Part shown: positions 6,745 through 10,120 of the stretch, piece by piece
Numbering within the stretch: the stretch's first letter is position 1
Layout of the letters: each line of letters starts with the position of its first letter
Source: an uncultured Eubacteriales bacterium
GTDB lineage: Bacteria; Bacillota; Clostridia; Oscillospirales; CAG-272
Length of the DNA stretch: 10,120 bases
Assembly (NCBI GenBank): GCA_934462825.1
Contig: CAKSIP010000044.1
Location: forward strand, 1-10,120
Direction: 5' to 3'
Position numbers and translations under genes: made by a program
Notes under the pieces: model-generated
The model's database searches: none
What the model saw: only the letters and a program-made list of their open reading frames with translations
What the model was told of the DNA's origin: nothing

Positions 6745-6782
6745 ATTCTAAAAGAAAGAATTTGAATGGCAGACTGCATTCA
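6745..6782 (+). other. Two small hairpins in the lepA leader
   Basis: ATTCT (6745-6749) can pair with AGAAT (6757-6761), and TGAATG (6763-6768) with CATTCA (6777-6782) plus an inner CA/TG pair after a bulged G. The second ends directly at the purine-rich GAGAGAG that is the likely lepA ribosome site. Both stems are short and A/T rich, so their stability and any role are uncertain. I recognise no riboswitch or T-box. Confidence 0.3.
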
Positions 6783-6796
6783 GAGAGAGCGTGTGT

Positions 6797-8611
6797 ATGC
6801 TTAGCAAAAAAAAGAAAAATATACGGAATTTTTCAATCATTGCCCATATTGATCATGGAAAATCTACGTTGGCGGATCGATTGCTTGAAGCGACAAAAAC
6901 GGTAGAAAAGCGCGAAATGGAAAATCAGATCTTGGATAATATGGATTTGGAACGGGAACGCGGTATTACTATCAAAGCAAGAGCCGTGCGCTTGAACTAT
7001 ACGGCAGATAACGGTGAAAACTATGAATTTAATTTGATTGATACCCCCGGACACGTAGACTTTAACTATGAAGTATCACGTTCTTTGAATGCTTGCGAGG
7101 GGGCTTTGCTGATTGTGGATGCTACCCAAGGCATTGAAGCGCAAACCCTGGCCAATGCTTATTTGGCGGTTGATGCCAATCTTGAAATTGTGCCTGTAGT
7201 AAACAAAATTGATCTTCCGTCGGCCGATGTTGCCAAAGTTCGAGAAGAAATTGAAGATGTAATCGGTATTCCGGCCGAGGACTGCCCGGCTGTTTCCGCC
7301 AAAACCGGCTTGAATATCAAGGATGTGCTTGAAAGAATTGTATCGGATATTCCCGCTCCTCAAGGGGATACGGAAGCACCCTTAAAATGCTTGATCTTTG
7401 ATTCCTATTATGACAGTTATCTCGGCGTGGTTGTTTATGTTCGCGTGATAGACGGCCACGTAAAAAGCGGCGACTCCATTCTGCTGATGAGCACCGGAAA
7501 GACCTTTGAAGTGGTAGATGTGGGAGCCATGATGCCCTTTGGATTGCAAAAGTGCGAGGAGCTTTCCGCAGGCGATGTCGGATATATTACCGCCAGCATC
7601 AAAAATGTCGGAGATACCCGCGTGGGTGATACAATTACTTTGGCAGGCAATCCCACAAAGCTCCCCTTCCCCGGTTTTAAAAAAGTGCAGCCGATGGTTT
7701 ATGCGGGTATTTATCCTGCGGATGGTTCCCACTATGATGATTTGCGGGATGCTTTGGAAAAGCTTCAACTCAACGATGCTGCGCTCTTATTTGAGCCGGA
7801 AACATCCGTAGCACTTGGCTTCGGATTTCGATGCGGCTTTCTTGGGCTTCTTCACATGGAGATTATTGAAGAACGATTGGAGCGCGAATTTAACCTGGAT
7901 TTGATTACGACCGCACCGAGCGTTATCTATGAAATCACAAAAAAGAACGGTGAAATTGTACGCATCGACAACCCTTCCAACTATCCGTTACAAGATGAGA
8001 TCGAAACGGCGGCGGAACCGATTGTAAAAGCCAATATTATCACCCCTACCGAATATGTAGGCGGCTTGATGGATCTTTGCCAGGATCGCCGAGGGGAGTT
8101 TGTTGATATGAAATATATCGACAGTGATCGCGTGGAGCTTCATTACAATCTCCCACTCAATGAAATTATTTATGATTTCTTTGATGCCTTGAAAAGCCGC
8201 TCCCGTGGCTATGCTTCTTTGGACTATGAATTGAGTGCTTACGTTCCAAGCAAATTGGTCAAGCTGGACTTTTTGCTGAACGGCGAGCAGGTGGATGCCC
8301 TTTCCTTTATTGTGCATGAAGAAAAAGCGTATGCTCGCGCAAGAAAGATCGCAGAAAAATTAAAAGACAACATTCCGCGCCAGCTGTTTGAGATACCGAT
8401 TCAAGCGGCTATCGGATCGAAGATTATTGCCCGCGAAACGGTAAAGGCCATGCGTAAAGATGTGCTTGCGAAATGCTATGGCGGCGATATTACCCGAAAG
8501 AAGAAATTGCTGGAAAAGCAAAAGGAAGGCAAGAAAAAGATGCGTCAGTTAGGTTCGGTTCAGGTTTCACCCGAAGCATTTATGGCTGTGTTGCGTTTGG
8601 ATGAAGAATAA
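6797..8611 (+). CDS. lepA: Elongation factor 4 (LepA), ribosome-associated GTPase
   Basis: LepA/EF4 binds 70S ribosomes and hydrolyses GTP; it has been linked to back-translocation, to translation initiation and to ribosome assembly. The 604-residue length is normal. The G domain is intact: AHIDHGKST (16-24), RGITIK (55-60), DTPGH (82-86), NKID (136-139) and SAK (167-169). EF-G-like domains follow, and the LepA-specific C-terminal domain ends with CYGGDITRKKKLLEKQKEGK and GSVQVSPEAFMAVL, which distinguishes it from EF-G and TypA. The ATG at 6797 is preferred over the in-frame GTG at 6791 because GAGAGAG (6783-6789) is about 7 bases before the ATG but only 1 base before the GTG. It has a strong sigma-A promoter, and its last 11 bases overlap the start of hemW, the same gene order as in B. 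subtilis. Confidence 0.97.
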   Translation: MLSKKKKNIRNFSIIAHIDHGKSTLADRLLEATKTVEKREMENQILDNMDLERERGITIKARAVRLNYTADNGENYEFNLIDTPGHVDFNYEVSRSLNACEGALLIVDATQGIEAQTLANAYLAVDANLEIVPVVNKIDLPSADVAKVREEIEDVIGIPAEDCPAVSAKTGLNIKDVLERIVSDIPAPQGDTEAPLKCLIFDSYYDSYLGVVVYVRVIDGHVKSGDSILLMSTGKTFEVVDVGAMMPFGLQKCEELSAGDVGYITASIKNVGDTRVGDTITLAGNPTKLPFPGFKKVQPMVYAGIYPADGSHYDDLRDALEKLQLNDAALLFEPETSVALGFGFRCGFLGLLHMEIIEERLEREFNLDLITTAPSVIYEITKKNGEIVRIDNPSNYPLQDEIETAAEPIVKANIITPTEYVGGLMDLCQDRRGEFVDMKYIDSDRVELHYNLPLNEIIYDFFDALKSRSRGYASLDYELSAYVPSKLVKLDFLLNGEQVDALSFIVHEEKAYARARKIAEKLKDNIPRQLFEIPIQAAIGSKIIARETVKAMRKDVLAKCYGGDITRKKKLLEKQKEGKKKMRQLGSVQVSPEAFMAVLRLDEE

Positions 8612-9776
8612 AAATTTTTCCACAAAACAAACGCTTGGCATTTATGTTCACATTCCCTTCTGTGTCCAAAAGTGCCGTTATTGCGATTTTTGCTCATTGC
8701 CGGGAAGCTCGGCCGCGCTGCAACAGCAGTATATGAATGCATTAAAAAAGGATATTCTTCAAACCGGAAAGCTCTATTCGGATATGACTGTAGACACCGT
8801 ATATTTCGGCGGAGGAACTCCGACTTGTGTTTCATCGGATCTTTTGATTGATACACTGAAGACGATAAAAAATGCGTTTTGTGTATTATATGATTCAGAA
8901 ATTACGATAGAGTGCAATCCGGCCACAGCAGATGAGTCTTCGTTTTTACGACTTTTGAACGGTGGCTTTAATCGCTTAAGCATGGGACTGCAAAGCATTC
9001 ATGATAAAGAACTACAAGCGCTGGGGCGTATTCATTCCCTATCGGACTTTGAAAACACCTTTTTTGCCGCACGGCGGGCAGGCTTTGATAATATCAATAT
9101 AGATCTTATGTATGGGATACCGCTTCAAACGGAGAATAGCTTTGAGCAGACACTCCAAGCGATTATTGCATACAAACCGGAGCACATCTCAGCTTATGCA
9201 TTGAAAATTGAACCGGGAACGGATTTTTACAAAAAAAAGGAAACATTGCTTCTGCCTGATGAAGATTGTGAATATAATATGTACAGAAGGATGGCAGATT
9301 TTCTTCCGAAACAGAGTTACGGACATTATGAAATCAGCAATTATGCTCGCAGCGGCAAAGAATCCAAGCACAATTTGAAATATTGGTCGTTAGATTCCTA
9401 TATAGGGTTTGGCACAGCTGCACATTCGTTGATTGGGCACACTCGGTATGTCGCCGTCCCTTCCGTAGCGAGTTATATTTCCGGTATTTCCGAGGAAACA
9501 GAATCTCGTCAAACGGTTTATCAAATAGAGGAAACATTGGATGATAAAGCGCTTTGTGAGGAATACATCATGATGCGCTTGCGATTGTCACAAGGGCTTT
9601 CCCCGTCTGCTTTCTTGGAAAAGTTCGGATACCCCTTGCCCGAAAAATACGTTCGACGCATACAGCCATTTTTGAATACAGAATATATGTCATGGGAAAA
9701 CGGAGCCTATGCGCTTTCCGATTCCGGCATGTACGTGAGTAATTATATCTTGACGGAATTGTTAGATTTGGATTGA
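8601..9776 (+). CDS. hemW: Radical SAM haem chaperone HemW
   Basis: HemW (formerly annotated as an oxygen-independent coproporphyrinogen III oxidase) binds haem and a 4Fe-4S cluster and passes haem to target proteins such as respiratory enzymes. The 391-residue length fits. YVHIPFCVQKCRYCDF (15-30) holds the radical SAM cysteines Cys21, Cys25 and Cys28, with Phe30 where true HemN has a fourth Cys. GGGTPT (70-75), LSMGLQS (126-132), GHYEISNYA (241-249), HNLKYW (257-262) and GFGTAAHS (269-276) complete the family pattern. The HNxxYW signature favours HemW over HemN. The ATG overlaps the last 11 bases of lepA and has no clear Shine-Dalgarno sequence, so translation is probably coupled to lepA. 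In B. subtilis hrcA-grpE-dnaK follows, but here a DUF1292 gene with its own promoter does. I see no clear hairpin terminator after the TGA. Confidence 0.95.
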   Translation: MKNKNFSTKQTLGIYVHIPFCVQKCRYCDFCSLPGSSAALQQQYMNALKKDILQTGKLYSDMTVDTVYFGGGTPTCVSSDLLIDTLKTIKNAFCVLYDSEITIECNPATADESSFLRLLNGGFNRLSMGLQSIHDKELQALGRIHSLSDFENTFFAARRAGFDNINIDLMYGIPLQTENSFEQTLQAIIAYKPEHISAYALKIEPGTDFYKKKETLLLPDEDCEYNMYRRMADFLPKQSYGHYEISNYARSGKESKHNLKYWSLDSYIGFGTAAHSLIGHTRYVAVPSVASYISGISEETESRQTVYQIEETLDDKALCEEYIMMRLRLSQGLSPSAFLEKFGYPLPEKYVRRIQPFLNTEYMSWENGAYALSDSGMYVSNYILTELLDLD

Positions 9777-9803
9777 AATGGAATAGGTTTTTTAATAAAA
9801 TGA

Positions 9804-9832
9804 TTGACAAACGGTTATAATTATTGTAAAAT
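9804..9832 (+). promoter_or_regulatory. Sigma-A-type promoter of the DUF1292 gene
   Basis: A perfect TTGACA (9804-9809) and TAAAAT (9827-9832, five of six -10 bases) are separated by 17 bases. The predicted start near 9839 gives a leader of about 49 bases. A TATAAT at 9816-9821 is only 6 bases from the -35, too close to be its partner. Confidence 0.78.
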
Positions 9833-9851
9833 ATAAGAAAGTAGGAAAGAT

Positions 9852-9880
9852 TCTCGAAATAAAAATCGAGACAAGGAGGT
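9852..9880 (+). promoter_or_regulatory. Leader hairpin next to a near-ideal ribosome binding site
   Basis: TCTCGA (9852-9857) and TCGAGA (9866-9871) form a perfect 6-bp stem with an A-rich 8-base loop. AAGGAGGT (9873-9880), complementary to the 16S rRNA tail, starts two bases later and stands 7-8 bases before the ATG at 9888. The stem leaves the ribosome site free, so it may protect the mRNA 5' end or simply keep the site open; no T-run follows, so it is not a terminator. Confidence 0.5.
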
Positions 9881-9887
9881 TATATCA

Positions 9888-10120
9888 ATGGAAGAAAATG
9901 AAATTGAATATTACACATTGACAGATGAAAACGGAAACGAAACGGAATATGAATTGCTCGCCACTTGCGAAAAAGATGGAAATAAATACTATGCTTTGAT
10001 TCCATCAAACACCCCGGAAGAATCCGAATATCTTGAATACGTGATTTTGAAGTTGGAAAAAGAGGAAGGCGGCGAGGAATTTCTTGTTTCCGTTGATGAT
10101 GACGATGAATTTGAATCGGT
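9888..10120 (+). CDS. DUF1292 (YrzB-like) small acidic protein, 3' end outside window
   Basis: The ATG at 9888 opens a frame that stays open to the last base, giving 77 full codons. The product is very acidic and starts MEENEIEYYTLTDENGNETE, then has YELLATCEKDGNKYYALIPS, EYVILKLEKEE and ends in VSVDDDDEFES. This order (an LTDENG turn, a YYALIP strand, a YVILKLE strand and a DDDEF stretch) is characteristic of DUF1292. Members are usually about 85-100 residues, so only a short tail is missing. Function is unknown. In B. subtilis the homologue yrzB lies with alaS-yrrK, whereas here it is beside hemW. It has its own promoter and a very strong ribosome site, suggesting high expression. Confidence 0.85.
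   Translation, partial: MEENEIEYYTLTDENGNETEYELLATCEKDGNKYYALIPSNTPEESEYLEYVILKLEKEEGGEEFLVSVDDDDEFES

Noticed and set aside
6791..6793. GTG as the lepA start
   Set aside because: The purine-rich ribosome site would be only one base away; the ATG six bases later is correctly spaced and gives the normal LepA N-terminus.
7382..7768. 128-codon open frame antisense to lepA
   Set aside because: The plus strand here encodes clearly conserved LepA domains; the antisense product shows no recognisable motif or start signal.

Overview
The window looks like a core chromosomal segment of an endospore-forming, low-to-moderate-GC member of the Clostridia (Bacillota). The basis is the gene content: a SpoIIM-like engulfment protein behind a sigma-E-like promoter, a PdaA-type cortex deacetylase, a YesL/DUF624 membrane protein, a lepA-hemW pair and a DUF1292 protein. 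AGGAGG-type ribosome sites and GTG/TTG starts also fit. No phage, transposon, CRISPR, tRNA or rRNA sequence was seen, and genus cannot be read from this alone.

Layout. (1) 1-2492, plus strand: the 3' part of a SpoU/TrmH-family RNA 2'-O-methyltransferase whose start lies before the window, then a SpoIIM-like gene and a six-segment DUF624 protein with a TTG start. (2) 2498-2540: a GC-rich hairpin plus T-run, into which the convergent deacetylase gene runs. (3) 4108-2511, minus strand: pdaA followed by a second CE4 polysaccharide deacetylase, joined by a 4-base GTGA overlap. (4) 4216-4262: a 21-bp-stem terminator behind a large (759-residue) CvpA-domain protein read on the minus strand (6549-4270). 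(5) 6550-6796: a divergent control region with one good sigma-A-type promoter in each direction and a 10+10 bp inverted repeat between the two -35 elements. (6) 6797-9776, plus strand: lepA (elongation factor 4) and hemW, overlapping by 11 bases. (7) 9804-10120: a separate promoter, a small leader hairpin, a very strong ribosome site and the first 77 codons of a DUF1292 gene cut by the window end.

How the genes fit together. Two neighbouring units point to sporulation and the cell wall. SpoIIM in Bacillus subtilis works in the peptidoglycan-degrading engulfment complex of the mother cell, and PdaA makes muramic delta-lactam in the spore cortex. The second deacetylase probably acts on wall glycans too, though its target is unknown. 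The right-hand part is housekeeping: translation (LepA) and haem delivery (HemW). I see no evidence for a new multi-gene system. The points most worth checking are the sigma-E-like promoter, the paired deacetylases, the long extracytoplasmic or cytoplasmic extension on the CvpA protein with a repeated helix motif, and the palindrome between the divergent promoters.
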